This document shows, piece by piece, positions 7,928-15,709 of a stretch of DNA of 64,000 nucleotides. The notes under the pieces were generated by a model that saw only the letters and a list, made by a program, of their open reading frames with translations, did no database searches and was not told the origin of the DNA. Origin of the DNA: Streptomyces sp. FIT100 (GTDB lineage Bacteria; Actinomycetota; Actinomycetes; Streptomycetales; Streptomycetaceae); the NCBI RefSeq assembly GCF_024584805.1, contig NZ_CP075715.1:6853526-6917525 (forward strand), written 5' to 3'. Made by a program: the position numbers and the translations under genes. The stretch's first letter is position 1. Each line of letters starts with the position of its first letter.

Positions 7928-9409
7928 ATGCACACCGACATCGAGCGCTGCGTACGGGCCGTCCGGTCGAAGGACGCCCGCTTCGACGGCTGGTTCTTCA
8001 CCGCGGTCCTGACCACCCGGATCTACTGCCGGCCCAGCTGCCCCGTCGTGCCGCCCAAGGCCGAGAACATGACGTTCTACCCCAGCGCGGCAGCCTGCCA
8101 GCAGGCCGGCTTCCGCGCCTGCAAGCGGTGCAGGCCCGACACCAGCCCCGGCTCCCCCGAGTGGAACGCCCGCGCCGACGCCGTCGCCCGCGCCATGCGG
8201 CTCATCCAGGACGGCGTCGTCGACCGCGAAGGCGTCCCCGGCCTCGCGTCCCGGCTCGGCTACTCCACCCGGCAGATCGAACGCCAGCTGCTCGCCGAGG
8301 TCGGCGCGGGGCCGCTCGCCCTGGCCCGCGCGCAGCGCGCCCAGACCGCCCGGCTGCTCGTCGAGACCACGGCCCTGCCCATGGCCGAGGTCGCCTTCGC
8401 CGCCGGCTTCTCCTCGATCCGCACCTTCAACGACACGGTCCGCGAGGTCTTCGCGCTCTCCCCGAGCGAGCTGCGCACCCGCGCCGCGTCCGCCCCCCGG
8501 GGAGGCCGGCCTCCCACGATCCCCGGCGTGCTCGCGCTGCGCCTGCCGTACCGCGCCCCGCTCAACCCCGACAACCTCTTCGGGCACCTCGTCGCGACCG
8601 CCGTACCCGGCGTGGAGGAATGGCGCGACGGCGCGTACCGCCGCACGCTCGCGCTGGCGCACGGTCACGGCATCGTGTCGCTGGCCCCCCGCCCCGACCA
8701 CGTGGCCTGCCGGCTCTCGCTCGCCGACCCGCGCGACCTCACCCTCGCCATCAGCCTCTGCCGCCGGATGCTCGACCTCGACGCCGACCCTGTCGCCGTC
8801 GACGACCAGCTGCGCGCCGACCCGCTGCTCGCGCCGCTCGTCGACAAGGCGCCGGGCAGGCGCGTGCCGAGAACGGCGGACGCGGCGGAGTTCGCGGTAC
8901 GGGCCGTACTCGGCCAGCAGATCTCCACCGCCGCCGCCCGCACCCACGCGGCCCGGCTGGTCACCGCCCACGGCATCCCGGTCGACGACCCCGAGGGCGG
9001 CCTCACCCACCTCTTCCCCGCCCCGCAGGCACTGGCCGGACTCGACCCGGACAGCCTCGCCTTCCCGAAGGCCCGCCGCACGACCCTCACCACGCTCATC
9101 GCCGCGCTCGCCGACGGCACGCTGCGCCTCGGGGCCGACAGCGACTGGGACGAGGCCCGCGCCCGCCTCGGCGAGCTGCCCGGCCTCGGCCCCTGGACCG
9201 TCGAGTCCATCGCGATGCGCGCGCTCGGCGACCCGGACGCGTTCCTCCCGACCGACCTCGGCGTCCGCCGTGCCGCCGCCGGCCTCGGCCTGCCGTCGAC
9301 CCCCGCCGCGCTCACCGCGCGCGCGGCGGCCTGGCGCCCCTGGCGCGCTTACGCCGTCCAGTACCTGTGGGCGACGGGCGACCATCCCATCAACCACCTG
9401 CCCGTCTGA
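7928..9409 (+). CDS. alkA: Ada-type Zn/AraC domain fused to AlkA 3-methyladenine DNA glycosylase
   Basis: This is a 493-aa alkylation-repair fusion. Residues 1-75 form the Ada methyl-phosphotriester domain, with four zinc cysteines C34, C38, C65, C68 (IYCRPSC...FRACKRC) matching the Ada spacing; the first is the methyl acceptor in Ada. An AraC-type HTH follows (VPGLASRLGYSTRQIERQL, PMAEVAFAAGFSSIRTFND). The rest is AlkA: N-terminal AlkA domain, then the HhH-GPD core with GQQISTAAA, LPGLGPWTVESIAMR and FLPTDLGVRRA, in which Asp443 is the expected catalytic residue. Ada's own C-terminal methyltransferase domain is absent and is supplied by the next gene, ogt, 9 nt downstream. The fusion is thus both a probable methylation sensor and activator and a repair enzyme. 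The ATG at 7928 gives the full Zn domain. Confidence 0.95.
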   Translation: MHTDIERCVRAVRSKDARFDGWFFTAVLTTRIYCRPSCPVVPPKAENMTFYPSAAACQQAGFRACKRCRPDTSPGSPEWNARADAVARAMRLIQDGVVDREGVPGLASRLGYSTRQIERQLLAEVGAGPLALARAQRAQTARLLVETTALPMAEVAFAAGFSSIRTFNDTVREVFALSPSELRTRAASAPRGGRPPTIPGVLALRLPYRAPLNPDNLFGHLVATAVPGVEEWRDGAYRRTLALAHGHGIVSLAPRPDHVACRLSLADPRDLTLAISLCRRMLDLDADPVAVDDQLRADPLLAPLVDKAPGRRVPRTADAAEFAVRAVLGQQISTAAARTHAARLVTAHGIPVDDPEGGLTHLFPAPQALAGLDPDSLAFPKARRTTLTTLIAALADGTLRLGADSDWDEARARLGELPGLGPWTVESIAMRALGDPDAFLPTDLGVRRAAAGLGLPSTPAALTARAAAWRPWRAYAVQYLWATGDHPINHLPV

Positions 9410-9418
9410 GGAGTTCAC

Positions 9419-9916
9419 ATGACCAGGACCCACACCGTCCTCGACAGCCCGTACGGGCCGCTCACCCTCGTCGCCACGGACTCCGTGCTGAGCGGCCTCT
9501 ATATGACCCAGCAGCGCCACCGCCCCGCCGAGGAGACCTTCGGAACGCCCGACCCGCGCCCGTTCGGCGAAGCGATCAGCCAGCTCGACGCCTACTTCGC
9601 GGGCGAGCTGAAGGACTTCGACGTACCGCTGCGCCTTGAGGGGACGCCGTTCCAGCGGAGCGTCTGGGAGCAGCTGTGCCTGATCCCGTACGGCGAGACC
9701 CGGACGTACGGCGACCTCGCCGAGGCGCTCGGCAAGCGGGGCGCGTCACGGGCTGTGGGGCTCGCGAACGGGAAGAACCCGGTCGGGATCATCGTCCCGT
9801 GCCACCGGGTGATCGGCTCGACGGGCAGCCTCACGGGGTACGGGGGCGGTCTCGACCGGAAGCAGCGGCTGCTGGCCTTCGAGAGCGGCGCCGCCACCCC
9901 GGACGCGCTCTTCTAG
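9419..9916 (+). CDS. ogt: methylated-DNA--protein-cysteine S-methyltransferase
   Basis: A 165-aa suicide methyltransferase that removes alkyl groups from O6-alkylguanine. The active-site motif IIVPCHRVIG has Cys128 as acceptor. The helix-turn-helix segment with the Arg finger (GETRTYGDLAEALGKRGASRAVGLANGKNP) and the closing TGYGGGLDRKQRLLAFE segment are complete. The ATG is 9 nt after the Ada-AlkA stop, preceded by GAGGAG, so the two repair genes form an operon. The stop codon TAG (9914-9916) lies inside the CTAG that forms the left end of a short transposon-like element. Confidence 0.95.
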   Translation: MTRTHTVLDSPYGPLTLVATDSVLSGLYMTQQRHRPAEETFGTPDPRPFGEAISQLDAYFAGELKDFDVPLRLEGTPFQRSVWEQLCLIPYGETRTYGDLAEALGKRGASRAVGLANGKNPVGIIVPCHRVIGSTGSLTGYGGGLDRKQRLLAFESGAATPDALF

Positions 9917-10124
9917 GGAGTGTCTTCACAGTGGCGTCGTCCGCCCGGAGGGCGGGCCTGGAGGCGTCTGGTGCGTGCGATCGCAAGGCGGAGGAGGGAG
10001 TCCATGCGGTGGGGGCACCTCCCGTGCCCGAAGGGCCACGGGGGACATAGGCGACCGACGACAACGCGGCGAGCGTGGGTGCCAGGCGTCGCCGGGCAGA
10101 CGGGACTTTGAAGACACGATCTAG
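9913..10124. mobile_element. MITE-like element, copy 1 (CTAG ends)
   Basis: A 212-bp non-coding element bounded by CTAG on both sides. The inverted ends are CTAGGGAGTGTCTTCA (9913-9928) and TGAAGACACGATCTAG (10109-10124). A second copy at 58849-59062 is about 95% identical by eye, differing at about ten positions and one 2-nt indel. Subterminal segments are also complementary (GGCGTCTGGTGCG near the left, a GTGCCAGGCG-type stretch near the right), so the whole can fold into a long hairpin. There is no transposase, and the element presumably needs one in trans. The left CTAG provides the last base and stop codon (C-TAG) of ogt. Confidence 0.85.
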
Positions 10125-10188
10125 CCCCTTCGGGGCCGTGCGGAGCCCCGGCCCGGAGAGGCGGGGAGCCGGGGAGGAGGCGGCGAGG

Positions 10189-10917
10189 TCACCCCTCGGC
10201 GAGTTCCCGCAGCAGCGTCGGCAGGGCCGTGCCGATCGGTTCGCGGATGATCTGCGCGGCACGGTCGTCGTACGGCGTGGGCTCGGCGTTCACGATGACG
10301 AGCCGGGCCCCGTTGTCGGCGGCGAGGCCCGCCAGGGAGGCCGCGGGCTGGACCTGGAGGCTGGAGCCGACCGCGATGAAGACCTCGCACGCCTTCGCGA
10401 TCCCCATCGCCTCACCCAGCACAACCGGATCGAGCCGCTGCCCGAACATCACCGTCGCCGACTTGAGGATGCCACCACACACGCGGCACGGCGGATCCTC
10501 CTCGCCCCCGGTGAGGCGGGCGAGCTCCTCCTGCATGGGGGAGCGCGCGTGGCAGCGCGTGCACTCCGCCTGGCGCGCAGTGCCGTGGAGTTCGAGGACC
10601 TTGCGGGCGGGCATGCCGGCCAGCTGGTGCAGACCGTCGACGTTCTGCGTGATCACCCGCACCGCGACACCGTTGCGCGCCCGCTCCAGCTCGGCCACCG
10701 CCCGGTGCGCGACGTTCGGCTCGGCCCGCAGGGCCGGGCCGTCCCTGCGCATCCGCCACGACCGCCGCCGGATCTCCGGGTCGGCCATGTAGTGGTCGTA
10801 GGTGACGAGCTTCTCGGCCTCGGGTTCCCGCCGCCACAGGCCGTTCGGACCGCGGTAGTCGGGAATGCCGGAGTCCGTGGAGATCCCGGCGCCGCTGAGG
10901 ATCGCGACGAGAGTCAT
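10189..10917 (-). CDS. cobB: SIR2-family NAD-dependent protein deacylase
   Basis: The 242-aa sirtuin consumes NAD to remove acyl groups from lysine, releasing O-acyl-ADP-ribose. NAD-binding motifs are SGAGISTDSGIPDYRG and TQNVDGLHQ; catalytic His111 is in ELHG; the zinc ribbon is C119/C122 (CTRC) and C144/C147 (CRVC); then VGSSLQVQPAA and IVNAEPTPYD. The position that is Tyr-x-x-Arg in class III desuccinylases reads WRMR here, so a strict CobB/SIRT5-type desuccinylase pocket is not evident. The ATG at 10917 is directly before SGAGIST, as usual. The gene is the last of a leftward block after the Nudix pseudogene (41-nt gap). Confidence 0.93.
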   Translation of the reverse strand: MTLVAILSGAGISTDSGIPDYRGPNGLWRREPEAEKLVTYDHYMADPEIRRRSWRMRRDGPALRAEPNVAHRAVAELERARNGVAVRVITQNVDGLHQLAGMPARKVLELHGTARQAECTRCHARSPMQEELARLTGGEEDPPCRVCGGILKSATVMFGQRLDPVVLGEAMGIAKACEVFIAVGSSLQVQPAASLAGLAADNGARLVIVNAEPTPYDDRAAQIIREPIGTALPTLLRELAEG

Positions 10918-10958
10918 GCCGCGAGCGTACGCAGCGGCGGTCCGCGACGGCGAACGGA

Positions 10959-11637
10959 TCAGCCGGCCGGCCGCCCGTCCACCAGCTCGGCGGGGCCCGT
11001 GCCCGCCGCGAGCGCGTCCAGGGCGGCCAGGACGCGATGGCCGAGGGCGCCGAGGAGATAGGTGGGGAGCTCCTCGCGGGCCACGAGCTTCCAGGAGACC
11101 AACTCCTCCTCCTGCAGCCGGATCGCCCGGAACCGCTCACCGTCCAGCACGCCGCCGTCGTACACGTAGGCCACGACCGGCGGCCGGCCGGCGCCCCGCA
11201 CCCAGGGCCTGTCGTTCGGATCTTGCCGGCCTCGCGGGGTCTGGCACGCGCATCTGCTGCGTTGTCATCGGTCGTCGACTTCCCCGTAGCCCTCCGGGCA
11301 CGGGAGGTGCCCCCCACCGCGTCGATTTCCTCCTCCGCCTTGCATCTGCACGCACCGCTGTGACATCAGCCGCTCCGCGGCGGGCCGCTCGCTGATCCAG
11401 CCTGATCCGAACGACAGGCCCGGGTCCACCGCGAGCAGCCGGCCGGGGGCGACGTCCAGGCCGATCTCCTCCAGCTCCTCCAGCGTCTCGCGGCGGGCGG
11501 CCTCGCGCGGCGTCTCACCGGCGTCGGACTCGATCGTTCCGCCCGGGAGGGTCCAGCCCTCGCGGTAGTTGGGCTCGACGAGCAGGACGCGCCCCTCGGC
11601 GTCCCCGGAAGAGCGTGGCGGCGCCGGCAGCAGCCAC
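10959..11637 (-). pseudogene. Nudix hydrolase, interrupted and frameshifted
   Basis: The intact ancestor would be a small Nudix hydrolase starting at GTG 11637, 10 nt after the ADP-ribosylglycohydrolase stop (MAAAGAATLFRDAEGRVLLVEP). Three lesions are visible. (1) An extra G in the GGGG run at 11603-11606 shifts the frame between LFR and DAEG. (2) The Nudix box reads GGTIESDAGETPREAARR, then RETLEELEEIGL: a tandem CTGGAGGAG duplication adds three residues, while removing one copy gives a perfect REUxEExGU (RETLEEIGL). (3) A 217-bp element (11205-11421) is inserted after LLAVD and introduces an in-frame stop; beyond it the gene resumes at WVRGAGRPPVVAYVYDGG and runs to 10959. The single-G frameshift could be a sequencing error; the insertion cannot. 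Confidence 0.85.
11205..11421. mobile_element. MITE-like element inside the Nudix gene
   Basis: A 217-bp insertion with perfect 18-bp inverted ends, GGGCCTGTCGTTCGGATC (11205-11222) and its complement at 11404-11421. The interior contains blocks shared in the opposite orientation with the CTAG elements: GTTGTCATCGGTCGTCG, a CTCCGGGCACGGGAGGTGCCCCC-like block and TCCTCCTCCGCCTTGCATC. It therefore belongs to the same loose family but with different terminal repeats. No coding capacity. Flanking bases do not give an unambiguous target duplication. Confidence 0.85.
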
Positions 11638-11647
11638 GCCGCAGCCT

Positions 11648-12781
11648 CTAGGGGGCGCCGCCCGGGGCGGCGGCCGCCGCCAACCGTGCGGTGCGGTCGG
11701 CCAGTTCCCCGATCCTCGCCCCGTCGAAGCCGAACACGGCGCTGCGCACCCGGTCCTCCAGTGGCTGTGTCCACTGGGGCGGGATGCCGGAGGCCCCGCA
11801 CAGCACCCCGGCGACCGAGCCCGCCGTCGCGCCGTTGGAGTCCGTGTCGAGGCCGCCGCGGACGGTCAGGGCGATGGTCGTGGTGAAGTCCCCGCCGCCG
11901 TACAGGAGTCCGGCCGTGATGACCGCCGCGTTGGGGACGGTGTGGATCCAGCCGAGCCGGCCCGTCTCCTCCTCCATCGCCGTGAGCGTGGCGGCCCAGG
12001 GCAGGCCGCTGTCGTACAGGGCCGTCGTACGGCGGACCGTGCGGGCGAGCCGGCTGCTCGCCGGGACGGTGTCGAGGGCCGTGTCGAGGGCCTCGCGCGT
12101 GTCGGCGGCGGTGAACGCGGCGGCGGTCGTCGCGGCCGCCCACATCGCCCCGTAGACGCCGTTGCCGGTGTGGGAGAGGACCGCGTCCCGGCGGGCGAGG
12201 GACGCGGCGCGGCGCGGGTCGCCGGGGCAGGTCCAGCCGAAGACGTCCGCGCGGATGAGGGCCCCGATCCATTCCTGGTACGGGTTGTCGTAGGTGGCCG
12301 TCAGCGGCGGCTTCAGACCGGCGGTCAGGTTGCGGTAGGCGACCCGCTCCGCGGTGAACGTCTGGAGGTACGGGAGCCGGAGCAGCCACAACTCGCCCAC
12401 CTGCTCCGTGGTGAAGCCGAAGCCATGCGTCTCCAGCAGATGCAGCGCGAGGATCGAGTAGTCGATGTCGTCGTCGCGGCAGCTGCCGTGGATCCGGCCG
12501 CGGACGCACTGGCGCCACTCCGGGCGCAGCTCGAACTCGGCGGTCCGCGCAGCGTCCGGGTGCGGCTCTGGCAGGTAGTCGGTGAGCGGAAGCGCGCCGG
12601 TGAGGCGCAGATAGCGGTCGATGCGCTCGCGCGTCCAGTAGTCGCCGCGCTCGACGGGTTTGCCGAGCATGTTTCCCGCGATCCTGCCCAGCCAGCCGCC
12701 GAGGATCTGGTCGGCGGTCCGCGGGGTCTTCGTGGGCTCCGTTGGCTCTGTCGGCTCCGTGGGCATGCCTGAGGGCGTCAT
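11648..12781 (-). CDS. ADP-ribosylglycohydrolase family protein
   Basis: This 377-aa enzyme has the all-helical fold of DraG/ARH-type hydrolases, which cleave ADP-ribose from modified proteins or small molecules using two Mg ions. Metal-ligand signatures are present: ILGGWLGRIAGNMLGKPVE at the N-terminus, SCRDDDIDYSILALHLLE, then HTGNGVYGAMWAAA and the C-terminal GGLDTDSNGATAGSVAG. The N-terminus contains a short TEP/PTE tandem repeat (MPTEPTEPTEPTKTP), so the true start may be 12781 or 12766. The ATG at 12781 overlaps the stop of the upstream BCCT transporter (ATGA), indicating translational coupling. The Nudix pseudogene and the sirtuin follow on the same strand. Confidence 0.92.
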   Translation of the reverse strand: MTPSGMPTEPTEPTEPTKTPRTADQILGGWLGRIAGNMLGKPVERGDYWTRERIDRYLRLTGALPLTDYLPEPHPDAARTAEFELRPEWRQCVRGRIHGSCRDDDIDYSILALHLLETHGFGFTTEQVGELWLLRLPYLQTFTAERVAYRNLTAGLKPPLTATYDNPYQEWIGALIRADVFGWTCPGDPRRAASLARRDAVLSHTGNGVYGAMWAAATTAAAFTAADTREALDTALDTVPASSRLARTVRRTTALYDSGLPWAATLTAMEEETGRLGWIHTVPNAAVITAGLLYGGGDFTTTIALTVRGGLDTDSNGATAGSVAGVLCGASGIPPQWTQPLEDRVRSAVFGFDGARIGELADRTARLAAAAAPGGAP

Positions 12782-14466
12782 GGTCCGCGTGTACCCCGTC
12801 CGGGCCCGGCATCGGCCCCCGGCCCGGCACCGGACGCGGGCCCCTGTCCGGCCTTCGTGGTCATCGCCTCGCCCACCATCGCCCCCACCGCGTCCCGTAC
12901 GCCGTGCACCGCGTGATGGCGGGCCGGGCCGGCCCCCGGGTCCTCGCGGAGCTCCCTCACCAGCGCCCAGCACAACCCGAGCATCACCACCGCGAAAGGC
13001 AGCGCGACCAGGATCGTCGCCGTCTGCAGCGAGCTCAGCCCGCCCGCGACGAGCAGCACCGCGGCGACCGCCGCCATCAGCACGCCCCAGGCCACCACCA
13101 GCCACGTCGGCGGATCCAGTGAGCCCCCGCTGGTCAGCGAGCCCATCACCAGCGAGGCGGAGTCCGCGCTGGTCACGAAGTACGTCATCACCAGCACCAT
13201 CGCGATGAACGAGGTGACCGTGCCGATCGGCAGCGCGTCCAGCATCCCGAAGAGCGAGGCCTCCGCCCCGGTCTTCACGGTGGCGGCCAGATCGGCCCGG
13301 CCCGTCTGGTCGAGCCGGATCGCGGTGCCGCCCATCACGCAGAACCAGACGACCGTGGCGCCGCTCGGCACCAGCAGCACCCCGATCAGGAACTCCCGGA
13401 CGGTGCGGCCGTGCGAGATCCGGGCGATGAACGTGCCGACGAACGGCGCCCAGGACAGCCACCACGCCCAGTAGAAGATCGTCCAGGTGCCCAGCCACGC
13501 GCGGTCCGTGAACGCGCCCGTACGCGTCGCCATGGGCAGCAGCTCCTGCAGATAGCCGCCGACCGAGGCCGGGACCGTGTCCAGGATGAAGACCGTCGGT
13601 CCGAGGAGGAAGACGAACGCCGCGAGGAAGGCCGCCAGCACGATGTTGAGCGTACTCAGCCATTTCACGCCCCGGTGCAGACCGGAGAAGGCCGAGGCGA
13701 CGAAGGCGGCACCGAGCGCCACGATGATCACCAGCTGGGTGGACCGGGACGCCTCGACGCCGGTCGTGATGTCCAGGCCCTCGGCGACCTGGAGCGCGCC
13801 GAGGCCGAGGCTTGTCGCCGTACCGAAGACCGTGGCGAGCACCGCGAGCAGATCGATCACCCTGCCCTGCCAGGACGCCGCCCGGCGGGCGCCGATCAGC
13901 GGGACGAACGCCGAGCTGAGCCGGTTGCCGCGGGCCTTGCGGAAGCCGGCGTACGCGAGCGCCAGGCCAGCGATGCCGTAGATCGCCCAGGGCGTGAGCG
14001 TCCAGTGGAAGAACGAGTACTCCATCGCGAGCTGGGCCGCCGCGCCCGACCGGGGCGGGACGCCGCTCGCCGGAGGCGGGGAGGCGTAGTGCTGGAGCGG
14101 CTCCCCGACACCGTAGAACATCAGGCCGATCCCCATGCCGGCGCTGAACATCATCGCGATCCACGCGAGGTTCGAGAACTCGGGCTCCGAGTCGTCGGTG
14201 CCGAGCCGGATCCGTCCGAAGCGGCTGAAGGCGATCACCACGCACAGGACGAGGAAGACATCGGCGGCGATCACGAACAGCCAGGCGAAGTTGGACAGGA
14301 CCCAGGCCAGTGAGGCGGAGGAGACGCCGGCGAACGAGCCCCCGGCGAGTGCGGCCCACGCCACCACCCCGGCCACCGCGGCCATCCCGATGCCGATGAC
14401 CACACGGTCGGGCGACGGAGCGGGATGCGGCAGCTCGTCGACCGGTCCCGTACGTTCCGTACTCAT
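12778..14466 (-). CDS. BCCT-family betaine/choline/carnitine-type transporter
   Basis: A 562-aa secondary transporter of the betaine-carnitine-choline family, importing trimethylammonium or similar compatible solutes, probably with Na+ or H+. About 12 hydrophobic spans are visible. Diagnostic segments include GMGIGLMFYGVGEPLQHY (glycine-rich TM3), SFFHWTLTPWAIY and the family signature FYWAWWLSWAPFVGTFIAR followed by SHGRTVREF. The C-terminal ~50 residues are hydrophilic and Gly/Ala/Pro-rich. It heads a leftward operon, and its stop overlaps the ADP-ribosylglycohydrolase start by 4 nt. A 5-4-5 palindrome sits 6 nt upstream of the start codon. Confidence 0.93.
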   Translation of the reverse strand: MSTERTGPVDELPHPAPSPDRVVIGIGMAAVAGVVAWAALAGGSFAGVSSASLAWVLSNFAWLFVIAADVFLVLCVVIAFSRFGRIRLGTDDSEPEFSNLAWIAMMFSAGMGIGLMFYGVGEPLQHYASPPPASGVPPRSGAAAQLAMEYSFFHWTLTPWAIYGIAGLALAYAGFRKARGNRLSSAFVPLIGARRAASWQGRVIDLLAVLATVFGTATSLGLGALQVAEGLDITTGVEASRSTQLVIIVALGAAFVASAFSGLHRGVKWLSTLNIVLAAFLAAFVFLLGPTVFILDTVPASVGGYLQELLPMATRTGAFTDRAWLGTWTIFYWAWWLSWAPFVGTFIARISHGRTVREFLIGVLLVPSGATVVWFCVMGGTAIRLDQTGRADLAATVKTGAEASLFGMLDALPIGTVTSFIAMVLVMTYFVTSADSASLVMGSLTSGGSLDPPTWLVVAWGVLMAAVAAVLLVAGGLSSLQTATILVALPFAVVMLGLCWALVRELREDPGAGPARHHAVHGVRDAVGAMVGEAMTTKAGQGPASGAGPGADAGPGRGTRGP

Positions 14467-14471
14467 GTGGC

Positions 14472-14485
14472 CCCACTATGGTGGG
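14472..14485. promoter_or_regulatory. palindrome in the BCCT/glycerate-kinase divergent region
   Basis: CCCAC-TATG-GTGGG lies 6 nt upstream of the BCCT ATG and within the 112-nt divergent spacer. It would form a small hairpin at the transporter's ribosome-binding site or could serve as an operator; no regulator is adjacent. Confidence 0.35.
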
Positions 14486-14578
14486 ACATACCGCCATAAC
14501 AGGGGGTGGCACGCCGTCCGAGGGTGCGGATAGGGTCGGGGCGGCGCGACTGCCTGTTCGAAAGCAAGGGATAGCAAG

Positions 14579-15709
14579 GTGGCGGACGGAGCAGTTACTG
14601 CCGCGCGAGTGCTCGTGGCGGCGGACAAGTTCAAGGGCTCGCTCACGGCCGTGCAGGTGGCCGAGCGGGTGACGGCCGGGCTGCGGCGGGTCGTTCCGGG
14701 ACTTCCCGTGGAGACCCTGCCCGTCGCGGACGGCGGCGACGGCACGGTCGCGGCGGCGGTGGCGGCGGGGTTCGAGCGCCGCGAGGCGCTGGTGACCGGA
14801 CCGCTCGGCGAGCCGCTGACCGCGGCGTACGCGCTGAAGGACACCACGGCCGTGGTGGAGATGGCCGAGGCATCCGGACTCCAGCACCTGCCCGACGGCG
14901 TTTTCGCGCCACTCACGGCCACGACGTACGGCTCAGGGGAGCTGCTGCGCGCCGCGCTCGACGCGGGGGCGCGCACGATCGTGTTCGGGGTGGGGGGCAG
15001 CGCCACGACCGACGGCGGGGCGGGGATGCTGGCCGCGCTGGGCGCTCGCTTCCTGGACGCGGACGGCAAGCCCGTCGGGCCCGGCGGCGGCGCGCTCGTC
15101 GATGTCGCGACCACGGACCTGTCGGGGCTGGACGCCCGCTTCAAGGACGTCGATCTGATCCTCGCCAGCGACGTGGACAACCCGCTGACCGGGCCGAAGG
15201 GCGCCCCGGCCGTCTTCGGCCCGCAGAAGGGAGCGTCGCCGCAGGACGTGACCGCGCTCGACACCGCGCTCGCCCACTACGCGTCGCTCCTCGGGCCCGA
15301 GCAGGCCGCGCTGCCCGGCGCGGGCGCGGCGGGCGGCATCGGCTACGGCGCGCTGGTCGCGCTGGGCGCGAGGTTCCGTCCCGGGATCGAGGTCATGCTC
15401 GACATCCTCGGCTTCGCCCCCGCACTCGCCCGAGCGACCCTGGTCGTCACCGGTGAGGGCTCCCTCGACGAGCAGACCCTCCACGGCAAGGCCCCGGCCG
15501 GCGTCGCCGCGGCCGCCCGCGCGCAGGGTGTCGAGGTCGTCGCCGTCTGCGGCCGCCTGGCGCTGCCCCCGGAGGCCCTCGGTGCGGCGGGTATCAGCCG
15601 CGCCTACGCGCTGCTGGAGCTGGAGCCGGACCCCGCGGTCTGCATGGCGCAGGCGGGGCCGCTGCTGGAGCGGGCCGCGGAGTCGATCGCCCGGGACTTC
15701 CTGGTCTGA
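14579..15709 (+). CDS. glycerate kinase (type 1)
   Basis: The 376-aa enzyme phosphorylates glycerate with ATP. It is full length for the GckA/GlxK type-1 family: N-terminal VLVAADKFKGSLTAVQVAER, LPVADGGDGTV, the glycine-rich VGGSATTDGGAGMLAALG segment, then FGPQKGASPQDV and the VVTGEGSLDEQTLHGKAP motif with conserved Glu/Asp. The GTG start at 14579 is preceded by AGCAAG, a weak ribosome-binding site. Monocistronic: the next gene is 345 nt away, beyond a strong hairpin. Confidence 0.95.
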   Translation: MADGAVTAARVLVAADKFKGSLTAVQVAERVTAGLRRVVPGLPVETLPVADGGDGTVAAAVAAGFERREALVTGPLGEPLTAAYALKDTTAVVEMAEASGLQHLPDGVFAPLTATTYGSGELLRAALDAGARTIVFGVGGSATTDGGAGMLAALGARFLDADGKPVGPGGGALVDVATTDLSGLDARFKDVDLILASDVDNPLTGPKGAPAVFGPQKGASPQDVTALDTALAHYASLLGPEQAALPGAGAAGGIGYGALVALGARFRPGIEVMLDILGFAPALARATLVVTGEGSLDEQTLHGKAPAGVAAAARAQGVEVVAVCGRLALPPEALGAAGISRAYALLELEPDPAVCMAQAGPLLERAAESIARDFLV

